Positions 12,022 through 21,102 of a stretch of DNA of 64,000 bases are shown piece after piece. The translations under genes were made by a program, and so were the position numbers. The notes beneath the pieces are model-generated. The model had not been told where the DNA came from and made no database searches. It worked only from the letters and a program-made list of their open reading frames with translations. Location: NCBI GenBank assembly GCA_027596075.1, contig JADGJC010000051.1, positions 120,927 through 184,926 on the forward strand, given 5' to 3'. Position 1 is the first letter of the stretch. Each line of letters starts with the position of its first letter. The stretch is from Rhizophlyctis rosea (taxonomy: Eukaryota; Chytridiomycota; Chytridiomycetes; Rhizophlyctidales; Rhizophlyctidaceae).

Positions 12022-13128
12022 TCACAAACAAACATACCTCCCCTCCCCACACCTCCCCATGATCATATTCCAACCTGGCACCCAAATGCGAATACGCCCC
12101 CTGACAACATGCACAACACTCATCAAGAACACCAACACGCCAAACACGAGCAACAACCTATCCGTCCAATCCCGCTGCTTGAGGCGAGTGACGAGGCGTT
12201 TGGAAGTGCCGAGGATGGATTGGAAGTTACGGTATTCGGTGTTGGTTTGGCGGAGGATTGTTGTTGAGTCCTCTGTGTCATGTGGTAGTTGGTATTGGTG
12301 TGCGCAAAGGAAGTTTTGAGGGTAACGAGGCAGTTCTTCTTACCGATTGATTTGGCGGTTTGGGCGGAACGTTCGACTTCTGCGGACATCATTTGCACGG
12401 CTTGGCGGAGAGAGTCGGTGAGTTCGTTGCTGGTGCTTACTAGGGATTCGTTGCCCCTACGGGTCCCGTTAGGGTGGAGTCCGTAAAATTGAGCCACAAG
12501 GAGGATACGAACTGCAAATTTGATATCCGCTCCGTCCTCCGTTCTGCGCTTCCTTTTAGTAGGTCTTCGCGTTCCTTCTGCGCGGCGGCGTCCATGTTCT
12601 TTTTGGCGGATAGGGAGGCTTTTCGGAGGGATATTTGGAGTCTGTGGTTATGGTGGTGGTGTTCAGGCGCCTGCCGGTTGACAAGGGCTCATCAAGCACA
12701 ATATAATGGTCCATAAATACATTACTGTCTATATTGTTCCTCATGACGCGTTAGCTTCGTGAGAATCAATTTGACGTCCTGGTCTCGGTCTTGTTCGTCG
12801 GCTGCGAGTTTCAAGTCCTAAACAGAGCGGCGTCAAACCCACGTATTCTCGATGTACGCCAGCCACGACCTTTTCTTCAAGAAGGCACCTCAATATTCTT
12901 CAAAAGCCCTTTCATCTCCCTTCGTATGTCCTCTGTCAGCTTCGCCGTTTCTGCCACGGGTCCATTTGACTCTGCTAAGTCTGCGATGGAAGATTGCAGT
13001 CGGAGTTCGGTGCGGGTGAGGTGGTCTAGGGCGCGTGTTATGTGCTGCGGGAGGGTGGAGGTGGCATGGTGGTCTGTGGTTGTTGTGCTGGAGTTCTCGC
13101 TTGTTCGTGTAGGTCTTGTTCGTAGCAT
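12022..13128 (-). CDS. SEC20: Sec20/BNIP1 ER Qb-SNARE
   Basis: ER-resident SNARE for Golgi-to-ER retrograde fusion, working with Ufe1, Use1, Sec22 and the Dsl1 tether. Exons 13128-12889, 12817-12726, 12641-12513, 12456-12344 and 12272-12022 give 274 residues. The central part is helical, with EEQYRQLQISLRKASL; the Sec20 SNARE block runs from about 160, with STNELTDSLRQAVQMMS and DSTTILRQTNTEYRN. A single C-terminal transmembrane helix lies at about 231-248 (LLLVFGVLVFLMSVVHVV), followed by about 26 luminal residues. The end has no HDEL, unlike S. cerevisiae Sec20, so ER retention must use another signal. Introns are 56-84 nt. It is divergent from RPC11 with 229 bp between start codons. Confidence 0.92.
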
Positions 13129-13357
13129 CTTTGTGGGTGGATACTCATTGGTCAACAAATTGTGGAAGTGAGAACAACAACAGAGTGGAAGGTGGCAGGG
13201 TGTCCACCCAGGTGTGGCTTGCGTTGTTGTTGACACGTGTTAATTTTAGCCTGATCAAATGCCTGATTGAGACATTTCTGCCTACCCACCTGCTCCCCTC
13301 CTTTCCCACTCTTTTCCCAGTCTTCTTCTCCTCTCATTTCGAAAACAAGTCGAAGTC
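13129..13357. promoter_or_regulatory. Probable bidirectional promoter SEC20 / RPC11
   Basis: Only 229 bp separate the divergent ATGs, so both promoters must sit here. The RPC11 side has a pyrimidine-rich stretch (about 13284-13345), a common fungal leader feature. No TATA box is evident. Confidence 0.4.
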
Positions 13358-13825
13358 ATGTACTTCTGTCCGTCGTGCGCAAACCTTCTCCTCGTCCGGC
13401 AAGGTGAATTCACCAACGAGTTCTTCTGCCAAACTTGGCCGTATGTCTGCAAGATACAAAAGGTAGAACGGGACTGGCTGTGTCGAGCGTGAATACCACT
13501 GAGGTTGACCTGCTTCCACTATCACAGGAAATAACAACACGAACAGACTACAAGCGCAAACAAGTTGATGATATCTTGGGCGGTGCTGCGGCGTGGGAAA
13601 ATATTGACAAGACGCCTGGTAAGGACTTCATTCCTGTCGTCTTTTGAGCTGTATGAGTGCCTCTGATGATTCTCATATCACCCCATTTTCATTAAAATAG
13701 CCACTTGTCCCCGCTGTGGCCACCACGAAGCGTACTACATGATGATCCAAATCCGCTCTGCCGACGAACCATCAACCATCTTTCATAAATGTTTTGATTG
13801 CCATAACCAGTGGCGGGAAGGTTAA
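13358..13825 (+). CDS. RPC11: RNA polymerase III subunit C11 (POLR3K)
   Basis: Small Pol III subunit with two zinc ribbons; it provides RNA cleavage and helps termination and reinitiation on tRNA and 5S genes. Exons 13358-13462, 13528-13618 and 13701-13825 give 106 residues, close to the yeast and human lengths (110 and 108). The N-terminal ribbon has C4-x2-C7 and later C24 and C31. The conserved linker VDDILGGAAAWENID is present. The C-terminal TFIIS-like ribbon has C68-x2-C71 and C96-x2-C99, with the cleavage-hairpin motif RSADEP at 84-89. Splice sites and phase agree throughout. The start ATG is immediately followed by YFCPSC, as in all orthologues. Confidence 0.97.
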
Positions 13826-14140
13826 TGATTTGGCATACCGGGCGCTTCTCGCGTGCCTGTGTAATTGTGGAGATTGATGTAGTCTTTTTGTTGTTTATAG
13901 TGCTTAGCGTCTTCATTCCTTGCTGCAGTGTGTACTTGGAAGTTTCATAGTTTTCGATTTGTATTATACGTGGGTCATATGTGTATATAGGCAGAGGATA
14001 TGGTTTTGCCCTGTCGCTCGATGCTGCGATATTGGTTGACCCCGTGTTCATATGTATTACTTGTATTTGGCAGGGTGTGTTGTCATCAGAATCCCTTGAC
14101 CATTTCAGAACCAGCACACAGAAGAGACGTTTGATATAAA
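13826..14140. other. Intergenic 3' of RPC11
   Basis: 315 bp after the RPC11 stop. It is AT-rich with GT-rich stretches. No gene or RNA is recognised before the tRNA-like pieces that follow. Confidence 0.4.
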
Positions 14141-14200
14141 CCCCATGGCGGGAGTCGAACCCACACAAAGCTCCCGGAGCAGGGGTGGTTGTTTTTGATT
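14141..14200 (-). other. tRNA-like fragment (T-arm and possible anticodon arm)
   Basis: On the minus strand the stretch ends with a T-arm, GTGGGTTCGACTCCCGC, preceded by a hairpin-forming GCTCCGGGAGC. No matching 5' acceptor strand or D-arm was found, so this is not a complete tRNA. It lies just 3' of the better tRNA-like element at 14216-14286, separated by an AT-rich spacer. It could be the remains of a second mitochondrial-type tRNA. Confidence 0.35.
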
Positions 14201-14215
14201 TAATATGAATATCAA

Positions 14216-14286
14216 AGACCTGACGGGACTTGAACCCGTAACTGCCGTCCACGAGGGCACGGCGCTTTACATTAAGCTACAGGTCC
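14216..14286 (-). tRNA. tRNA-like element of mitochondrial type, anticodon unclear
   Basis: The 71 nt fold as a cloverleaf on the minus strand. The acceptor stem GGACCTG pairs with CAGGTCT (first pair G-U). The D-arm is GCTT-AATGTA-AAGC, a T-arm ACGGG-TTCAAGT-CCCGT is intact, and an anticodon stem GCCGT/ACGGC exists. Two points are wrong for a normal nuclear tRNA: the D-loop has no GG pair, and the anticodon loop is 10 nt (GCCCTCGTGG) instead of 7, so no anticodon is assigned. The short D-loop is typical of mitochondrial tRNAs. Best reading: a transferred mitochondrial tRNA or a decayed tRNA gene; a working tRNA is less likely. Confidence 0.5.
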
Positions 14287-14660
14287 AATTGAGTTTGTCG
14301 TAGCAACAAAATAACGACTGATGCTTATTAGCTTGACGGCAACGCGAGCCCAACACCTCTTCCACCCACACCTCTCGCAGATACTATGAACACCGGCGAT
14401 GTCCAGCCCCGCAAGGCCAGAGCACCATGGGATTAATGGTACAGGGAACCCAGACACGCCAACCAAAAGCGGTGTAAGGGAACCAAGATTGATCATAGTG
14501 GGAGATGTAACAAGGCAGACGTGGCGCAATCAGAGGCCCTGAGGTTCGTACTTGCGCAGGGGAGTTGGTGAGGATATATGAATGAAAAGATATCCTGTGG
14601 GCGCACGCAAGTAGGGACTTGAATGCTCGACCCGCGGGCTGGTGACAAGGCTAAGGCGAG
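14287..14660. other. Intergenic, no supported gene
   Basis: About 370 bp without a supported reading frame. The stretch near 14608-14640 faintly resembles a tRNA T-loop on the minus strand but lacks paired stems. Confidence 0.35.
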
Positions 14661-14687
14661 TGGATGGATGGATGGATGGATGGATGA
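14661..14687 (+). repeat. GATG microsatellite
   Basis: About six tandem copies of the tetranucleotide TGGA/GATG without interruption. A simple length-variable locus, with no coding frame of note. Confidence 0.9.
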
Positions 14688-14925
14688 GGAACGAAAGAGA
14701 GGATGAGGGAAAGGCGCGACAACGAAATGGGGGAGAGGGAGCGACAACGAGGAATGGGGAATGCGCGAAAACGAGGAGGGGGAATGCGCGAAAACGAGGA
14801 GGGGGAAGGCGCGAAAAAACGAGGAGGGGAAAGGCGCGACAACGAGAAGAGGGGAAAGCGTAAAACCGAGGGCGGGGGAAAAGCACGACAACGAGGATGG
14901 GGATGAGGCACGAAAGAGATGGAAG
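14688..14925 (+). repeat. Purine-rich degenerate minisatellite
   Basis: A nearly pure purine strand made of imperfect copies, about 20-27 nt long, of a unit built around GCGCGAAAACGAGGAGGGG. The core 'GCG(C)GA(A/C)AACGA(G)GA.GGG' recurs about nine times with variable spacers; two adjacent copies (about 14763-14800) are nearly identical. Apparent open frames here are repeat artefacts. Such polypurine tracts can form triplex or G-rich structures; that is an inference only. Confidence 0.85.
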
Positions 14926-15344
14926 GTAAAGAGGAAGTAGAGGAAGCAGGACGCTGATGACGGTCTTTAATTAATACTCTTTATAGCATCATCGGATTGA
15001 TGTGAGTCACTGTGACAATTCCCACATGGCATGCTTACATCAGCAACCACCCTTGGCCGGCATTTCGTCATCATGCAACTTTCGGCTTCGCCTCACTGCC
15101 TCATCGCACCCATCGCACTGCCCAAAGCAAATACCCCCATTGCAAAGGTTTTGCTCATTCAGTTCACTGTCCACTTCTCTTTTCATCTTCCAATTCTTCC
15201 CACACTGAGAACTTGAATACCATATCTCCAGCGCTCGCCCAAAACGAACAGCAACAAAACCCAATTTTAGAACTATAGCAGCAGCAGCAATTTACCACCA
15301 CCACTTATCTCCATCTCCCCGTTCACAGCCAAAACCTCCACCCA
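14926..15344. promoter_or_regulatory. Upstream region of the BAR-SH3 gene
   Basis: About 420 bp before the BAR-SH3 start. It contains pyrimidine- and CA-rich leader-like sequence close to the ATG and a CAG/CCA run at about 15273-15302. No discrete promoter element identified. Confidence 0.35.
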
Positions 15345-17013
15345 ATGTCCTTCAAAGGCCTCTCCAAAGCCGTCGCCCGCCTCCCGCAGCGCATAGCCGC
15401 CCGCACCGGCTACAGCGACGAAACAGTCGACCAAGAATACCTCGAACTAGAGTCGCAATTCAAAAACCTCGAAATGTACGCCAAGAAGTTGCACGACGAC
15501 GCACGGAAGTTCAAGGACTCGCTCAGTGCAACGCTGGCTCACCAGGCGTCTTTTGCAGAGACTTTGGTGGATGTTTATAAGCCGGTCACGACGGCGAGAT
15601 ATGGGCCTGCGCCTGGGACGGGTGTGACTGGGGAGGAGATGGGAGGAGAGGAGGAGGGTGGGTTGGAGAGGCGGGGGACTGTTGGGAGTATGAGAGCAAC
15701 GGTGAGTATGGCGCCATGATGGATAAGGAAATTGGCCTTGGTGGGAAACGCAAGAGACAGTTAGACAGTCGTGTGAGGGGAAAACGGACCGATCTTTGGG
15801 GAACGATTCCATTCCTGGCATCAGTCACGGCTTTCGAGGGTGCTTCGATGACCTCGGATCGGAAAATTGTAATGCACATGATATCAGGCTGGAAACGGAA
15901 TGGTGAATGCCGACCATCTGATCTTAATATCAAGGCTAATCACATTTGCTCACAGTCCACAGAAACACCCCACCCCCAATCCCTCCGCGCCGCCGAATCC
16001 TTCGCCTCAGGCATGATCGCCATCCGCGAATCCATCCAACCCGACCTCGACACCATCGAACGCCGCGTCATCGCCCCAACCCAAGACTACCTAGTCCTAA
16101 TCGACCAAGTAAAACGCCTCATGGCCAAACGCCAAAACAAACTCGTCGACTACGACCGCCACCGCGTCGCCGTGAAAAAACTCAAAGACAAGCCCGACCG
16201 CACCGTCGGCGACGAGAAAAACCTCGGCAAAATGGAAACGCAATTCGACCAGGCCGCGAGGGAGTATAATAATATTAATAATCTTTTGAAGAGTCAGTTG
16301 CCGACTTTTTTGGGGTTGAGGATTGCGTTTATGGATCCGTGTTTTCAGACGCTTTATGAGTATCAGTTGAGGGTTACACAGGCGGTTGTTAGTGCTTTGA
16401 GGGAGTTGGCGCAGGCGAATAATATTGATGTGAGGGTTGCGCCGCAGGATTCGTTTGCGAGGAAGGAGTTGGGGATGACGGAGATGTTGGCGTCTTTGTC
16501 GGTGGTTCGGCGTCCTCTCAAGGCGGAGGAAGGGGAAAGTGATGAGGGTTACGGACCTTCGGATACTTCGCCGACGGATCAGACTGCGTTGGGTGGGGGA
16601 CGGTCGGAACCGCATTTGCCTTCGTATGAGGAGGCGGGCGGGTCGAGGATTCAGCCGGGGGCGTTTGGGGCTTTGCATCAGAGCACGATGCCGGTTGCAG
16701 CGGCGGGGCCGTCATCGGGGAAACCGCCGGTAGGGATCACGCCGGGTGGGGGGAAGTATGTAGTTGCTTTGTATGATTTTGATGCGCAGGCGGAGGGAGA
16801 TTTGTCGTTCAAGAGGGACGATAAGATTGAGATTTTGAACCGGACGGCTGATGTGAATGATTGGTGGACGGGGAGGTTGGGTGGGAGGACGGGACAGTTC
16901 CCAGGTTGGTGTTCGATCTACCTTTTAGAGTCCATCTGCTTCATTTCAGTCGTTGCATATGTCGCTTACTTCTTTCGATTTTGTGTATAGGAAATTACGT
17001 CGCAGAATTCTGA
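15345..17013 (+). CDS. BAR-SH3 endocytic protein (Rvs167/Hob1, amphiphysin type)
   Basis: Membrane-curving scaffold of endocytic vesicle scission, linked to cortical actin. Exons 15345-15701, 15956-16904 and 16991-17013 give 442 residues. The BAR domain spans about 1-290: MSFKGLSKAVARLPQ amphipathic start, then LKSQLPTFLGLRIAFMDPCF in its last helix. A proline/glycine-rich linker follows. The SH3 domain is at about 375-442, with ALYDFDAQAEGDLSF, WWTGRLGGRTGQFPGNYV. The last exon codes only eight residues and completes the SH3 end (NYVAEF), which supports the splice. The order BAR-linker-SH3 matches Rvs167/Hob1 rather than Rvs161/Hob3, which lacks SH3. The first intron is 254 nt, long for this window. 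Confidence 0.95.
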
Positions 17014-20000
17014 TTAATTACCAAGTTACGAATTGTTCTCCTTCACGAATCTAGTTTTTCATGACGCAAAAGCAAGTTTCAATCCAATACATGAAATCAC
17101 TATTTGCGTTCGCTCAGGTTGAGAAGTCGTTCGTGTCCAACGGAATAGAGTGTTTGCAAAGCTTGGTCGTCTTTTTTTTTTTCTATCTGTCAGGACGCAG
17201 GACGACGTTGGGCATCAGCGTTATCAGGGTGAATTTGAGTGGACAATTCTCAAACCGGCTGCTTAAGGAACATATTCGCACGCTCCATAATAACTTAGTA
17301 ATGGGACCGTCTACCGTCTTGTCCCAGGGGCCATGTACCTCCCATGGGCAACGTCAAGTAGGCCACCTTTTCCCACCTCTTTTTCCGTCTTACAGTCAAC
17401 ATCCACAATTATGGTTTGCTGTGTATCGGAGGGTCTTGATCATGAATGGACCCAGCATTTCGCAGCTGAGCTACCAATAGCTGCCAGGAACTACTGACTT
17501 GAGCGGCTCGCAGTGAACTTTTTGTACCACATAAAAAATGTTCTGAATAATCCGTTGACGGTGGTACCAAAGCTTCATTCTACCTTTCCATCATTTAGAA
17601 GCTTCGCCATCGGATAGCAGAAGCGAACCGCAACTGATGCAGGCACCACGGAGGCTAAATGTTGGAAGAGGATTCGGTCGGAGATGTAGGTAGCCAGACT
17701 GGCCATCATCCACATTATCAATTTTCCCGTACATGTCGTACATTTGGCCTCTTTTTTTTCCCTATTTGACATACTAGCCAATGTCACTATATAAACAGTG
17801 GAGCAAGATTGAGGTTTTGGTACAGGGGAAGGTTGGAGAGATGAGGAAAGGGCTCCTCATCGGATGAGATTGGGCGAGATTGGAGACTTTGACGCAGAGT
17901 CTACGTCTCCATGCTATGAAGAGTAGGTGATGCGCACGTCGCCGTGTGAGGCATTCACTCCGCTTTGCGGTGACATAGTCTGTGGTGGTCAATCTCATTC
18001 ATTTTTGTACCTTCGGCTGTCATCATCATTCCTTGAACATGGATGCTTCACAGTCAGCACAACAGCGAACTTGAGATCCTCAAATATCATGGATGTTCGC
18101 AACGGAAGTTGTCGAAGTACTTGCTGGAACATTCCGCTTCGTGTTCCGTGATCTTTTTTGTGCAGGTTATGGCCTCTCAAACCCGCTGACTGTTCTGTTG
18201 GAGCTCCATTCTGTCTGATCCGCCACCGTCATTGAATGACGGAAACCGAACAGGAGTGAAGCCCAGTGTACGATCGAACATGATGCTGGAATATCCGGTT
18301 CAACTTCCCATTCCCCACCCTTTTTGCCCGCATCACCCAGCATCTGTTGTTGCTGTGCAAATGGCTTCCTACACCACGCATGGAGCGCAAAGGCGTGGCT
18401 TTCGGCTACTCCCTTGCAACCGAGTCCTTGAACTCAATGATTCATAACCTGAATGAGGTCTCAATGGCTTTTCTCACACCACTTTTTGCGCCAAGAGTAT
18501 GTATGATCATGTTTGTATCCGACGCACTTTGAACTGGACAGACCGGCGGACAACGCCAATGACATGCATTCATAGGGCAAAGTTTGGGTACCACATCTTC
18601 CAATCATGTGTGGCATTCTTTTTTGACACTTGCACAGTAATTTGGCTAATGGAAGGCAATGATCAATGCACAGACCTTAGATGGGGAGATGCATCATTAA
18701 TCCTTGCCTTGCTCCTCTCAAGATCACTTATACATTGTCATACCATCGTCGCAGTGTTTTGCTTCGGACGTCAAACTCTTTTTGCTCGCTCTTGAAGGAG
18801 CCGGATGACCACTTCTTTGTCGAACACAAAGTGCATTCACGGAGGTGCAATGACTTTCAAATGGCTTCAAATCATATCGATGGAGCACGGTATGACTTCG
18901 TGACTCACAATTCAGTCCGATCTGAGCGATTGTCGACTTGATCTGTCTCTCAATTTATACACTTCGTTCTTACCTCCTGCGATATTCCTTGTGGAACTGC
19001 AAGAGTCGATATGGAACACGTAAACTGTATCTACAATGACACAGAGGCAAAAAAAGTGTGGAATTCTGATGAACGCAATGGAAAGATGCGGACGGTCACT
19101 CGCTCAGTCGCCACTTGCTTTGCATCTTAGGATTGTGGAGGTGTTGAACATTAGCGGTATTCTTGTGCGCGTTGCTAATATTGCATGCAAATATACGTCC
19201 GGAAAAGAAAAGACCTGAGTATTCTGGTAATGGTTCAAATCAGTATGTGTCGAATCCCTTTAATGGACATCAAATAATCATACTCCATCTCATTCATTTT
19301 GCCTCGAGAAGCTCGGATAAGTCTCTTCAGGTATGTTTACATAGTGCAAGACGTGGAGTCTTGCACTGCAGCCAAGTAATTTAGATGTCATCACCACTTT
19401 ATACTTGGCTGAGACTTGATGTTCAGCACTGTCGACCGATCAGCTGTCGGTGAAACATCTGGAGACCTTCTCCAACATATTTGTCGTGCCGTTTTTTTTT
19501 TTCATCTTGTGAAACCAAGTTATTAAAAATCAGAAGGATCAGTGATAAGCATTTGTGCTCAAAGGATGTCCCTTTTCGGATGCGAAACTCTGGTTTAATG
19601 TACTCAGTGTGGAGGACGTAGGCTGCGCCACTTGACCGTTTGTTGATACTACGCAAACAAAGAGACGGATGTTGCGTTGCATCCTGGCCTATAGGGAAAT
19701 AATGACATGCTCATCAGAAGTTGAAGTCCTTGGTGTTGATGGGTTCCAACTTTGGTTGCTATTGAATTGGGTTTTCCACAGATGTGGACATAAGTACAAT
19801 TGTCCGCATGTAGCCGGACGAAGCTGAAGCGCTGCAGTTAGGTTCAATCAGGCATTGACCAATCCATAAAGCCGCGCAAAAAGAAATCTTGGAAAGTGAT
19901 TCTCAAGGAGAACGCGTGTTTTCCATCTTCCCTCGCTCTGAAATCGTTTCATAATCATGATGCATCAATTTGGGACTTGGGAGATTTGCAACCAAAGAAA

Positions 20001-20841
20001 TTGATATCCATCAACAACAATCACAAGCCACTAAATCATACGACCAATATTCTCCACAGAAGCAGCCCAACAGATCTCAACAGATGTACTGAGGGCATGC
20101 CTGATTCTTCTTCACCGATCCAACTGGACTGAAATTTTTAACTTTGTGTCTGAAACCTAAACTTTTCAGGTCTCTTTCATTCTCCTACTTCGTGTCGGGT
20201 TATTGAGTTTCGGGTGTGTGTTCCACGGACTTCACGGGCGTGTCCGTTCCGGATGATTTTTGAAACCTCGCCCGTCCTTGCCGACGCCAAAGCCAAGTGA
20301 AGGGGGTTTGAATCGGAAAGAGCAGGGATGAGGCAAATTGACCTCTTGTTCCTGCTAGCATTGAAATGGATCTGAGGAATGTGTACGTCGCGGTATATGT
20401 TGAACTACTAATACGCAATCATCCGGAACTCCATCTGATATTTTCCATTCACATCTTCCACAACGCTACAGAAGTACATTTACCGCCTGAAATCTATGTA
20501 CTATGCAGGCCCATCCAAGCTTCGCAAGAAAGTATACGCTGTCCTGACTCATTAACGCGCGAGGTGGTACATTTAACCGCTCCTTTACCATTAACTAAAC
20601 TAAGGGCACGCTTTCTTGTATTCAGACCCAACTTGAGCGATGTGGTCCAAGGTGGTGTATTGTGAACACGAAGCGGAAGTTTTGACCCAGTTGTTGCATG
20701 CCTACAATTTACGTCATGGAGCAAAGGCAAAGGAGAGGGAGACCGGATGATGAGAAGAGTAAAGGGAGAGAAATTCCACGTGTGTTGCTCGATGAAACCC
20801 CGCTTGCTTCCTTCAAGACGACAACATCAAAGACACATCTC
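17014..20841. other. Gene desert, first part
   Basis: About 3.8 kb. Visibly more AT-rich than the surrounding genes. Only short chance-like open frames (under about 140 codons) with no motif, no splice-linked exon series, no terminal repeats and no recognised RNA. A decayed mobile element cannot be excluded. Confidence 0.5.
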
Positions 20842-21102
20842 TCAACTCACGTATTCGCCCGCAGCCTTCTTCTCTGCAGTGGTTGTTCCCCACCATGTTG
20901 CGGGTGGCTCGGGACTGCATTTTACGACAGCAGGGCCACACCCCGCAGCACCGTAAGCGACAAATGGGTTGGTGGTGCAGATTCTCCAATAGCAATTCCA
21001 CTTGGTCCAGGTGCATGTTGAAGCCCGCTTGTCAAGGGGAGATGGGAGCGCGGCAGCGGTGCCGAGAAGGGCGGTGACGGTGAGGATGATTAAGAGTTGC
21101 AT
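20842..21102 (-). CDS. Small secreted cysteine-rich protein
   Basis: An ATG-started frame of 86 codons with a textbook signal peptide: MQLL, a hydrophobic core IILTVTALLGTAAAL to about residue 19, then a short pro-segment ending in the Kex2-type site KR (25-26). The predicted mature chain is about 60 residues with five cysteines and several aromatic residues (CTWTKWNCYWRIC, then GCG and KC). No family recognised. The stop follows GEYVS, but the codons for VS are also a consensus donor (GTGAGT), so a further exon is possible and the true C-terminus is uncertain. It stands alone in a gene-poor region, typical of secreted or effector-like proteins. Function unknown. Confidence 0.6.
   Translation of the reverse strand: MQLLIILTVTALLGTAAALPSPLDKRASTCTWTKWNCYWRICTTNPFVAYGAAGCGPAVVKCSPEPPATWWGTTTAEKKAAGEYVS

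Noticed and set aside
14595..14660. Third tRNA-like element
   Set aside because: A T-loop-like stretch only, without pairing stems.
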